A stretch of DNA of 8,316 nt from Moraxellaceae bacterium (GTDB lineage Bacteria > Pseudomonadota > Gammaproteobacteria > Pseudomonadales > Ketobacteraceae): the NCBI GenBank assembly GCA_002402125.1, contig NVVG01000074.1, positions 1 through 8,316 on the forward strand, in the 5' to 3' direction. The notes below the pieces were generated by a model that made no database searches, had not been told where the DNA came from, and saw nothing but the letters and a program-made list of their open reading frames with translations. Of the stretch, positions 1 to 8,316 are shown piece after piece. The first letter of the stretch is position 1. Each line of letters begins with the position of its first letter. The translations under genes and the position numbers were made by a program.

Positions 1-3000
1 GGTGCTGACATTGGATCTGCTGAATTCTGGTGAACAACTTTATGCTACACCACTGACAACGATGGCGGTCGATCTTGCCGCGCTGAATGCAGATAACGAC
101 GCTGCGCCTTGGGATGTTCGAGATCTCGATGCGAATGATGACGGAACGGACGATATAACGGTTACCCTAGGCGACGGTACCGCTACGCTAGATGAATTTT
201 TAACCGCACTAGATGTTGCAGCGGGTCAGGTTAAATCCACCATGGGTTTTGGTATCTCTCAAGATATCGATATTTTTGATACCCCTCCATTGATTGACAG
301 CACAACTACCACTCCAGAAGCACAAGAAGATGCTGCCGCCTATCGCGCTGCAGTAGAAGCGCTAACCGCTGTGGTTAGCCAAATTGATAGTGCTACCGGA
401 ACCGAAGATCCTAATGCCGTGTTAGCTGCATTAACCTCAGATTTAGCCGATGGAGAGATTGATGGCAAGGTCGATGGTGTTACCAGTGATATCTATGACG
501 GAGAAGATGATACCGCTGGTGCCGCATTGGAGTTATTTGAACAAGACCCCACAACCTTGCCTATTCCTAATGATCCCCTGGGTCGAACTGTTGGGGAAAT
601 GAAAGAAATTCTAGATGCCGAGAAGGCAGACCTTGGTAATGACAGCATTACCACAGAAATCGATATTACTGAAGAAGTTGAACTAAAACCTGCAGAGACC
701 GATCCTGATCTTGATGATGATGGCGTGCCAAATGATTTTGACGCGTTCCCAGAAGACCAGCGTTACAGTGATGATAATGATCAAGATGGTATTCCTGATG
801 TGGGATATACCGTAGTGGTTGCAGGCGGAGTGATAACAAGAACCGCCGATGCTAGTATTCCTCAAGATCTCGATGATGATAATGATGGTGTTGCTGATGT
901 TGACGATGATTTCCCTCTGGATGCATCAGAGCAAACAGACACCGATGGTGATGGCGTTGGTAACAATGCAGATACCGATGATGATGGCGATGGTGTCGCT
1001 GATAGTGCTGATGATTTTCCATTGGATAACACTAAGTCGGACTTAACGGATGTGGATGGTGATGGCTGGCCAAGTGATCAAGACAGCAATGATAATGATG
1101 CCGCTGTTCCTGGTGGTACCTTCGTTGATACCGACGGTGACGGAGTGGGTGATACAACCGATACCGATGACGACAACGATGGTGTACTGGATGTCGATGA
1201 TGCCTTTACTACCGATGCAACCGAACAAAAAGATCAAGATGGCGACGGAATAGGGGATAACACCGATACCGATATAGACGGTGACGGAGTTGCAAACGTA
1301 GATGACCGTTTTCCACGTAATCCTTATGAAACAATCGATACAGACCGTGATGGTATTGGCAATACTGCTGACCTAGACGATGATGGTGATGGCATAGAGG
1401 ATCTATTCGAGGTCCAAGGTAACCGTTCTGATCCATTAAAGCGTGATACCGACGGTGACGGTGTATTGGATAATGTTGACCAAGCACCACGGGACCCCAG
1501 TATACAATTTGATTCAGACGATGATGGTGTTGATAACCTAACAGATAACTGTCCAGTACATTTTAACCCACTGCAAGCTAACGCAGACGGAGACGAACGT
1601 GGCGATGCCTGTGATAAAGATCGTGATGGTGATGGCACCGATAATGTTAATGATGCGTTCCCAGATGATGATACCGAGACGACAGATACCGATAACGATG
1701 GTATTGGTAATAATGCTGATTTGGATGATGACGGTGATGGTGTATTGGATACCAACGATGCCTTCCCAACCGATGGCGATGAAACAGTAGATACCGATAG
1801 TGACGGTATCGGTAATAACGAAGATACCGATGATGATGGTGATGGCATAGAAGATTCTTCTGATGCATTCCCGTTAGACAATACAGAGACTACCGATACC
1901 GATGGAGATGGTATAGGTAACAATGCCGACACCGATGACGATGGAGATGGTATTGCTGATGGTGTGGATGCGTTCCCTCTATTGGCGGAAGCAAGTACCG
2001 ATACCGATGGTGATGGAATCCCAAATATAACCGATGCAGATGATGATGGTGATGGGGTAAACGATGTTGATGACGCTTTTCCTCTTAATCCCAATGAAAC
2101 AATCGACAGCGATAATGATGGTGTTGGCAACAACACTGATACCGATGATGATAATGACGGTGTGCCAGATACTGAAGATGCTTTCCCCACCAACCCAAAT
2201 GAGTATCTCGATAGCGATGGTGATGGCACGGGTAACAATAGCGATGCCGATGACGATGGTGATGGTGTTGCCGATAGCGCTGACGCGTTTCCATTAGACC
2301 CTCAAGAAAGCCTAGACACCGATGGTGATGGTATTGGAAATTCTGTCGACGATGATGACGATAATGATGGCGTGTCTGATACTCAAGAAGGCATCGATGG
2401 TACCAATCCGCTTGTGGTTGATACCGATGGTGATGGTAGAAAAGATGCTGTTGATAATTGTCCAATCACGGTTAATGCCAGCCAGTTTGATCGAGATGGT
2501 GACGGACTAGGTGATGCCTGTGATACCGATGACGATGGTGATACCGTAGCGGATGGAACGGACAACTGCCCATTGGTTCCAAACACCGATCAAATGAACC
2601 AAGATGGCGATTCCGAAGGTGATCTTTGTGATACTGATCTAGACGGTGATGGTGCGGATAATCAAGTTGATAACTGTCCAGCCACTGTTAACGCTGACCA
2701 AGCGGATGCTAACAACAATGGTATTGGTGACGCCTGTGATCAAGATCAAGACAGTGACACAATTGTTGATACCTTAGATAACTGTCCTACAATCGCCAAT
2801 CTTGACCAGTTGGATACCGACCATGATGGCCAGGGTAATGTCTGTGATGATGATGACGATAACGATGGCCTATCAGACGTAGCTGAAGCGAGTGCTGGTA
2901 GCAATCCCTTGTTAGAAGATTCTGACGATGATGGTGTGCCTGACGCGCTTGATGCATTTCCAACGGATGCAACTGAAATTCTGGATACCGATGGTGATGG

Positions 3001-6000
3001 TATCGGTGATAACGCAGACACCGATGGTGACAATGATACCGTTGATGACGCCACGGATAACTGTCCAACAGTGCCAAACACCGATCAGCTAAATACTGAC
3101 AATGATGCATTTGGTAATGCTTGTGATCTTGATGATGACAACGATGGCGTCAATGATGACTTTGATGCTGCTCCATTAGATGCAACCATTTCTAAGGATG
3201 AAGATAGCGATGGTGTCGGTGACAAGGATGACAACTGTCCTGTAGAACCTAACGCTAACCAAGATGATATGGATAATGATGGCATAGGTGATGCTTGTGA
3301 TCATGATGCAGACGGAGATGGCATTGGTGAAGTAGCAGGCTCAGCAACAGGGGCGGTGGAAGATAACTGTCCGAGTGTTGCCAACCCATCTCAAATTGAT
3401 ACCGATAGTGATGGTGATGGTGATGCTTGTGATACTGATGATGACAATGATTCTACCTTAGACGCGGCAGATAATTGCCCATTGATTAGCAATGACCAAA
3501 CCGATACAGATTCCGACGGCTTAGGCAATGAGTGTGATATCGATATTGATGGAGATGGTCTAACTAACTCAGAAGAAAATGCCAAGGGCAGTGATCCATT
3601 GCTGGTCAATACCGATTCTGATGGAGAAGATGACGGCACCGATAACTGTCCTGTTATTGCTAATGATCAAACTGATACTGATTCTGATGGGGTTGGTGAC
3701 GCTTGTGACTTGGATGATGATAACGACGGAGTATTAGACGCTGCTGACGAATTTCCTATCGACTCAACAGAGTCATCTGACATTGACGGCGACGGGGTTG
3801 GTGATAATGCTGATAACTGTCCATCGATAGTAAATGATCAGACAGATACTGATGGCGATGGTATTGGTGATGTATGTGACGGAGTACCCGTGTTAAGTAA
3901 GTTCTACTTAAACGAGCGTATCGTCGATACAGAAACTGAAACGGATGATTCGGGTACAGGACTCTGTCCATTTGACGCTGGGGATGAAATGACTCGTGTA
4001 TCCTTGTGGTTGCAAGAAGGTGGTCAGGCCATGGTAAGTTTTGGCGATGGACGGCTTGGGGGCAATCAAAGTGGTCCTGTAGGCATTGATGCTAGTGGCA
4101 ACGTGACGGGTTTCAGAAATGAGACCTTTAGCAATGACGATGGTAGTCAAGTTACCTTTGACCTTAGCTATGTCGGTACTCACGATGATTCAACCAAGGT
4201 TATCAGCGGAATTACCACTGAGACCTTTACCTTCGAGTCATCTGCCGGTGTGGAAGTCGCAACTTGTACATACAGCAGTACAGAAACCTTCACCCCAATG
4301 CCTCAAACGGCGGCAAGTGATGTGTTTGACGGGGGTACTAACGGTGGTTTTGTATGGATGGATGCAGACGAAGATCGTAGCAACATGTCGAATGAAACAG
4401 CCTTTGAGTTCTACTACGGTTTAATTGATATTCTAGGAGAGAAAGAATACCAATTTGATGCGAGTGCCACAGGCAATAAGTGGCCATTAGTTACAGATAC
4501 AAGTTCTAACTTTATGTTAGGAGCATCTGGTTGGGTCGTAGCAGCGGATCAATTTGTTGTCGAAGGCACACCAGCGTCAACACTTAATCTTGTTTCAAAA
4601 GATGCTGGCGGAACTATCTTGGCGAACTGGTCAGTGACACCCTATACCTCCAACGCAACTGCCGAGCCGATGTTAGGTTTGGTACCGCGTGAGTGGAGTG
4701 ATGAAGGTTTAACGACACCAGAGGCAGTATTTGCAGGCACTGATGTGTTAGCGGTTGCCATACACGCTGTATCACAATTGGACGTCTATGAAGTTAGGTG
4801 TGATGGACAGGGCGGCCCAGATGATAACTTCCCAGGTTATAATTTGGATTGTCAGAATGTAATGGTTGCGAGTTGGCCGGAGCCAACATCACCCGATGAA
4901 ATGACGGATCCGGTATTAGCCACTACTTTATCAGACGTGATTCACGCCACAGGTGACGTGATGATGCATGACTGGCAGGGAGTGCGTGTCGGATTTAGAG
5001 AGGGTGCTGAGCTTGTTGCATTCCTAACTGGTAGCGACACCTCTGGCGCTGAAGCTTCTACCGGAACAGTGACCTATTACGAGCGGGACTGGAATTTCGG
5101 TACATTTGTTCAAGTGCCAATTGCAGCGGGAACCTGGACAGTGTTGGATCCCAATAATGATGACACCAGTCTAGTGTTGCAATTTAGCTTGTCAGACGCA
5201 GTGAGAGAAAACTACCATGTCGATGACGAGTCTGATGCAATCGTGCTGGCCATAATTGACGATACCTCTAATAGCGTGCCTTATGTGCGCGTGGGAAGAT
5301 TTACTGCAGCTGGAGTAAATTTCTATGAAAGTGGATTAAATGTCCCTGGCATCGATGAAGTTAAAGCTAACTTTGATTACACCCCGCCAGTACCGGATAC
5401 CGATGGTGATGGTCTGCCTGATGATGAGGATACCGATGATGACAACGATGGTACGCCTGATACTCTGGATGCATTCCCATTAGATCCTAATGAGACGGTT
5501 GATACTGACATGGACGGTATTGGTAACAATGCCGATGATGACGATGACGGTGACACAGTTTCAGATGCGGATGAAGAGGCGCTAGGTACCGACCCATTAT
5601 TAGCCGACACGGATAGTGACGGTGAGGATGACGCCAACGATAACTGTCCCACTATTCCCAATGCAGACCAAGCGGATGCCGATGGGAACGGAGTAGGTGA
5701 TGTGTGTGATGGTGTGCCAGATATCAGTGGTTTCTGGAAATTGGAAGCAGAAGTTATTGGTGCGGTAGAAAACTTAGATCTCTTTACCGGCAGTACTGAA
5801 CAGGCAGAAGATCTATGTGAAACGACTGTGGGCGAAACGTTTAGCACCTTGGTGCGGATTAATCAGAAAGATAGTGTCATTGAGCTACTTTTGGGTGACG
5901 AAAATTTCGACCAAGATGAACGATTTTTTGGCAACATCGATGCAACAGGTAACTTCAATTTTGGTGAGGATGATAGCTGGAATCAGTATGATCACAGCTC

Positions 6001-8316
6001 GTCTATAGAGCCAATATTTGAATACAGTATTGCAGAGATGTTTGAGTTCCAAGGTGGTGTCGATAGCACAACCGCACCGATGGTTATTACCAGTACTTCC
6101 GTAACCGAACAGGTTCAAGCTTTTTCCGGAGAAAATCAAACCGGAGATGTGATCTTGGATTGCGCTTACACCTTAACCGCCTCGCTAACTCGAGTGTCGC
6201 AAGTGGACGCTAGTGCTGTATTGGCTGCGGCTGGTTCGCATCAGGGTCTTGGTTTTGTTGATGCTGATGAAGACCATGTGCAGGATACGGGGACCATTGT
6301 ATTTGACTTCTCCTACGACATCATCGATGAAAATGGTGAAGTTAGCTTTGAATGGAATGATAATGATGGTTTAACCGCAGGTGTTTGGGAGACCGACGTT
6401 CCTGAAGATAACCTCATGTTAGGTGCTGCGGGTTGGGTAGAGGTTCCTGAAGTATTCGTGATTGATGGTACACCGGGTGTTACCGCCGATCTGGTACGAA
6501 CAGATGGAACCAATATATTCTCCCGCCTACGGTTTACCGCTTATGCAACCAATATAACGGGCGAGGCATTTGAAGGTTATGTCGAAGAAGACTTTGTCGA
6601 CTTTACCCCAGATCCAGACGCGACTTTTGCGGATGTTGATGCGGCGGCCATTGGTATTGAAACAGAAACCATGCAGGATTCTTTTATTATTGAATGTGAT
6701 AATGATGACCCCATCTTTCAGAGTTTGGGTTTGGTTTGTAGCAATGCCTATATTCGAGACTGGAGCAATTACCCTGTTCTTAGTCAAACGGATTTGGCAA
6801 CAACGTTAGCGGATGTTCTTCATCCTACCGGCAGCCAGTCTAGCTTCGCTGATAAGGGTATGCCCTTAGGTTTTGGCATGGATGGTAGTGTTGTCTACGC
6901 GTTCCTAACCGGGCCTGATACGTCTGGTGTGACGGGAGCGACTGGTGTTGTGCAATTTTTTGCGCACGCTCAAGACGCGTCTGGAGTCTATGGAGTGACA
7001 ACAGTTGATGACGCTGGTTTGCCCCTAGAAACGACCTGGGAAATTGTTGAACCGTTTGCGGGTAATCCGGTTGTTCGTTTCACCATTCCTGAAAAGTTGT
7101 TTGAATTCTACGATGTGCGAGTGGAAGAGACATCTACTGTGCTACTCGCTGTTGTGGAAGCAGGGGACACTCAAGGGTATGTGCGCTTTGGTGGAATGAT
7201 CGTTGTCGGTGAGCACCAGCATCACAACGCAGTGAATACCATCGCATTAAACGAAGTGCTTGCTGGGTTTGCTTATGTGCGTCCCGATACCGATGGTGAT
7301 GGTCGAGCCGATAACGAGGACAATTGTCCTGCGTTAGCAAATGCTGATCAAGCCGATGTTGATAATGATGGTGTAGGTGATGCATGCCAGGGAGGTTCTG
7401 GTGGTGGCAACGATATGGATCTAGATGGAATCGATGATAGTGTCGATAACTGTCCTTCCGTACCGAATGATGATCAAATTGATTCGGATGGTAATGGCAT
7501 TGGTGACGCCTGTGAGGGCGGAACTACTCCTGTAGCCTGTATCATCGGCGACGTGGTGTCTGGTGCAACCGAAAGTGCTTTTGATCAAGCCGTTTCTGAT
7601 TGCGGTGGCTTCGATCGAGCATTCGACTTATCGGACATCAATGATACCTATTGGTGGAATGGTATGGAATTAATCTTCTTCGACAGCGCCGGTGATGGTT
7701 TTGTACAATCGCCAGACTTTGGATTGCTAGCCATCAGTGCTTGGAGTTTGGATTTGGGTTACCTGCGTTATTCTGCGGATAACTCTGCGACTGTGGGTGC
7801 CAGTGGCTTGCCGGCGACTAGCTATAATCGCAAGGTGGCGTTGATGGTCGAAGGTAGTGGAGAGATTTCTACCAAGTTCTTCAATGATGATCTTGAAGTC
7901 GCAGATATCGATTTTATCGCTAGCATGTTGTTTGAGGTGTCTACCGGACCCGATACGGATTCTGATGGTTTTCCTGATCAATGGGATAATTGTCCAAATG
8001 ATGCCAATCCGGATCAGGCAGACTCCGACGCGGACAACATAGGTGATGTGTGTGACAGTGATGTCGACACGGACTTAGACGGGGTTGATGATCTCGTTGA
8101 TAACTGTCCTTCTGTACCGAATTCAGATCAAGCCGACAACGATGACAATGGTATTGGCGATGCTTGTGAAGGAGGTGGTATCGTTATCGCCGATGCGGAT
8201 TCTGATGGTATCTTAGACGGGGATGATGCTTTCCCTGATGATGCCACTGAACAGCGTGATACCGACGGTGATGGTGTGGGTGACAATGCAGATAACTGTC
8301 AGTATGTTGCCAATGG
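1..8316 (+). CDS. Giant TSP3-repeat (calcium-binding) multidomain protein, partial at both ends
   Basis: The frame with codons starting at base 2 has no stop anywhere in the window, giving 2,771 complete codons. Both true ends lie outside, so no signal peptide, anchor or ribosome binding site can be seen. Seen: dense Asp-Gly repeats of the D-x-D-x-D-G type with the phrases 'DAFP', 'GTDPL' and 'DNCP...GDACD', all hallmarks of thrombospondin type 3 repeats. Three non-repeat modules break the repeats at 3881-5395, 5711-7285 and 7517-7951. Known of the family: TSP3 repeats bind many Ca2+ ions through Asp side chains and form an ordered rod when calcium is present; bacterial versions occur in large secreted or surface proteins. 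Inferred: an extracellular, disulfide-stabilised stalk presenting the modules. The many regularly spaced cysteines favour an oxidising location. The substrate or partner is unknown. The gene fills the window, so there are no neighbours to interpret. Confidence is high for the frame and repeat family, low for biological role. Confidence 0.96.
2..700 (+). other. Non-repeat N-terminal-side region preceding the TSP3 rod (233 residues)
   Basis: This segment lacks TSP3 repeats. It contains 'LYATPLTTMAVDLA' near its start, then a D-x-N-D-D-G type acidic loop around bases 122-154. A helix-like stretch rich in Ala and Leu follows, around bases 325-460 ('AAAYRAAVEALTAVVSQI'), and then a charged tail leading into the first repeat. 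The 'TPLTT' phrase, followed by a helix and a 'GFGISQDIDIFDTPP'-like turn, resembles from memory a region found after carboxypeptidase-regulatory-like or Ig-like beta domains in large proteobacterial surface proteins. If so, such a beta domain would lie just upstream of the window. That is inference; only the composition and the boundary with the repeats are seen directly. It could be an adaptor between an anchoring domain and the rod. No enzyme motif was recognised. Confidence 0.55.
701..1654 (+). repeat. Irregular TSP3 repeats, mostly cysteine-free
   Basis: This is the first part of the calcium-binding rod. It begins with 'DPDLDDDGVPNDFDAFP' and continues with repeats carrying caps such as 'DDFPLD', 'DAFTTD' and 'DRFPRN'. 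Spacing is less regular than in the next block. A 22-residue non-acidic insert lies at 800-865, and a 'GGTFVD' linker lies near 1112. One unit around 1406-1439 has the alternative 'NRSDPL' cap. A single cysteine-type repeat at 1547-1618 begins 'DNCP' and ends 'GDACD', with 19 residues between its two cysteines. Known of the family: Asp side chains in D-x-D-x-D-G loops coordinate Ca2+. The irregularity suggests older, more diverged repeats than those at 1655-2389. Confidence 0.9.
1655..2389 (+). repeat. Seven perfectly phased 105-bp TSP3 units (35 residues each)
   Basis: Seven consecutive units start with the codons for 'AFP' at 1655, 1760, 1865, 1970, 2075, 2180 and 2285, exactly 105 bases apart with no insertion or deletion. 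Each unit reads roughly AFP-(7 variable)-D-(T/S)-D-x-D-G-x-x-N, then an acidic D-D-D-x-D-G run and a short link. None contains cysteine, so folding here should depend on calcium alone. The units differ at many synonymous and some non-synonymous positions, for example 'AFPDDDTET', 'AFPLLAEAS' and 'AFPTNPNEY'. This is therefore not a very recent tandem expansion. The strict length implies selection on rod geometry or a past expansion kept in register. Confidence 0.93.
2390..3880 (+). repeat. Cysteine-type TSP3 repeats (ten 'DNCP...CD' units) before module A
   Basis: This 497-residue stretch carries ten cysteine-type repeats, with 'DN' codons starting at 2453, 2561, 2669, 2777, 3056, 3230, 3362, 3470, 3641 and 3812. 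Each has two cysteines, the first in 'NCP' and the second in an ending such as 'GDACD'. Seven have 19 residues between the cysteines; the last three (3470, 3641, 3812) have 18. Between them are a few Cys-free caps ('DAFPTDATE', 'DAAPLDATI', 'DEFPIDSTE') and the 'GTNPL', 'GSNPL' and 'GSDPL' variants near 2402, 2897 and 3587. In animal thrombospondins the TSP3 cysteines form disulfides that stabilise the calcium-bound rod; the same is inferred here. The block ends at 'DVCD', directly followed by 'GVP' of module A. Confidence 0.92.
3881..5395 (+). other. Module A: 505-residue non-repeat domain inserted between TSP3 blocks
   Basis: The module begins at 'GVPVLSKFYLNERIV', right after a TSP3 cysteine, and ends at 'FDYTPPVP' just before a new 'DTDGDG' repeat. 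It is much poorer in Asp than the rod and rich in alternating hydrophobic, Thr and Gly residues, suggesting mostly beta structure. Its four cysteines are at module residues 29, 129, 307 and 324. Landmarks are 'GIDASGNVTGF' (from 4082), 'MLGASGWV' (4514), 'LATTLSDVIHATGD' (4916), 'AFLTGSDTSG' (5018) and 'YVRVGRF' (5282). All five have counterparts in module B. No catalytic motif or known domain was recognised. A likely role is ligand or surface binding, or a structural knob on the rod, but nothing in the sequence decides this. Confidence 0.75.
5396..5710 (+). repeat. TSP3 linker between modules A and B (105 residues)
   Basis: The linker is exactly 105 residues, three times the 35-residue unit length seen upstream. 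It contains one example of each repeat style present in the rod: a Cys-free 'DAFPLDPNET' unit, a 'GTDPLLADTDSDG' unit and a cysteine-type 'DNCP...VCD' unit starting at 5639. It opens with 'DTDGDG' immediately after module A and closes with 'DVCD' immediately before 'GVP' of module B. It therefore resembles a compact copy of the end of the preceding rod. This fits duplication of a combined rod-plus-module segment. Confidence 0.92.
5711..7285 (+). other. Module B: 525-residue paralogue of module A
   Basis: The module begins at 'GVPDISGFWKLEAEV' after a TSP3 cysteine and ends at 'GFAYVRP' before the next 'DTDGDG'. Shared blocks in the same order as module A are 'GNIDATGNFNF' (from 5930), 'MLGAAGWV' (6416), 'LATTLADVLHPTG' (6794), 'AFLTGPDTSG' (6899) and 'YVRFGG' (7178). 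'VDADEDH' also matches 'MDADEDR' of A. Its four cysteines are at module residues 36, 151, 329 and 343, matching 29, 129, 307 and 324 in A; the second-to-third spacing is 178 in both. B has a His-rich 'EHQHH' (7211-7225) near its end that A lacks. The two are diverged paralogues rather than a recent copy. Function is unknown. Confidence 0.75.
7286..7516 (+). repeat. TSP3 linker between modules B and C (77 residues)
   Basis: Two cysteine-type repeats, starting 'DNCP' at 7319 and 7445, are separated by a Gly-rich 'GGSGGGN' linker near 7391-7411. Both have 19 residues between cysteines. The first ends 'DACQ' and the second 'DACEGG', unlike the 'CD' ending usual upstream. The Gly-rich breaks suggest flexible joints between rod segments. 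Calcium binding by the D-x-D-x-D-G loops is inferred from the family. Confidence 0.9.
7517..7951 (+). other. Module C: 145-residue non-repeat domain, distinct from A and B
   Basis: The module follows 'GDACE' with 'GGTTPVACIIGDVV' and ends at 'LFEVSTGP' before 'DTDSDGFPD'. It contains two cysteines, in 'VACII' and 'VSDCGG', which may pair. Aromatic-rich stretches follow ('TYWWNGMELIFFDSAGDG' and 'AWSLDLGYLRYSAD'), then alternating polar and hydrophobic segments typical of beta strands ('RKVALMVEG'). By eye it shares no ordered blocks with modules A or B and is far shorter. The family is not recognised. Given the exposed aromatics it could be a small beta-sandwich binding domain, but this is a guess. 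Confidence 0.6.
7952..8316 (+). repeat. TSP3 repeats after module C, running off the window end
   Basis: Cysteine-type repeats start at 7985 and 8099, and a third, cut by the window end, starts at 8291. A Cys-free 'DAFPDDATEQRD' unit lies near 8225-8260. The repeat at 8099 ends 'DACEGGG', followed by a short 'IVIADAD' linker, the same style of Gly joint as before module C. The last repeat reads 'DNCQ' instead of the usual 'DNCP'. The rod clearly continues beyond the window, so more modules may follow. Confidence 0.92.

Noticed and set aside
1324..2238. A 304-residue Ser/Pro-rich open frame on the minus strand
   Set aside because: It is antisense to the phased TSP3 repeats and mirrors their periodicity. 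It stays open because stops in that frame need sense codons beginning with TA or CA after a T or C, and Tyr, His and Gln are rare in the repeats. Similar Ser/Pro frames appear opposite the other TSP3 blocks (2383-2586, 2746-3081, 3391-3639, 5377-5847).
1655..2389. CRISPR array or minisatellite
   Set aside because: The 105-base periodicity is coding and in frame throughout, with diverged units and no short identical repeats separated by unique spacers.
849..2510. Short Met/Ile/Val-rich plus-strand open frames
   Set aside because: They are the out-of-frame reading of GAT-GGT-GAT repeats, which gives 'MVMVM'-like strings. They overlap the real frame entirely and have no start context of their own.
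3881..3899. Apparent stop 'TAA' near 3897, suggesting the gene ends where module A begins
   Set aside because: The triplet is out of frame. The real frame reads through 'GVPVLSKF' and stays open to the window end.
7517..7951. Module C as a truncated third copy of module A/B
   Set aside because: None of the ordered A/B blocks ('MLGA-GWV', 'LATTL-DV', 'AFLTG-DTSG') occurs in C, and its cysteine spacing differs.

Overview
The whole 8,316-base window lies inside one protein-coding gene on the + strand. The frame whose codons begin at bases 2, 5, 8 and so on is open from end to end, giving 2,771 complete codons with no stop. Neither the start codon nor the stop codon is in the window. I see no intergenic DNA, RNA gene, promoter, terminator, mobile element or CRISPR array. 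The product is a giant, very Asp-rich protein built mostly from thrombospondin type 3 (TSP3) calcium-binding repeats. These are interrupted by non-repeat modules, at least one of which has been duplicated.

Layout: bases 2-700 encode a non-repeat N-terminal-side region. Bases 701-1654 hold irregular TSP3 repeats. Bases 1655-2389 hold seven consecutive TSP3 units of exactly 105 bases (35 residues) each. Bases 2390-3880 hold TSP3 repeats mostly of the cysteine-containing 'DNCP...CD' type. Bases 3881-5395 encode a 505-residue module (A). Bases 5396-5710 are a 105-residue TSP3 linker. Bases 5711-7285 encode a 525-residue module (B) that is clearly paralogous to A. Bases 7286-7516 are a second TSP3 linker. 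Bases 7517-7951 encode a third, unrelated-looking 145-residue module (C). TSP3 repeats then resume at 7952 and run off the window.

The architecture suggests an exported or surface-anchored bacterial protein. The Asp-rich repeats would be stiffened by calcium outside the cell and pinned by disulfides, acting as a stalk or spacer that displays modules A, B and C. Repeats of this kind in very large proteins are known from marine and other Gram-negative bacteria. Moderate GC by eye and a preference for GAT and TTA codons fit a gammaproteobacterium or similar, but this is weak evidence and the species is not identified.

The most interesting part is the A/B pair. Both modules start at the same 'CDGVP' junction and end just before a fresh 'DTDGDG' repeat. 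They share several sequence blocks in the same order and have four cysteines in equivalent positions. I do not recognise the module as a named domain.
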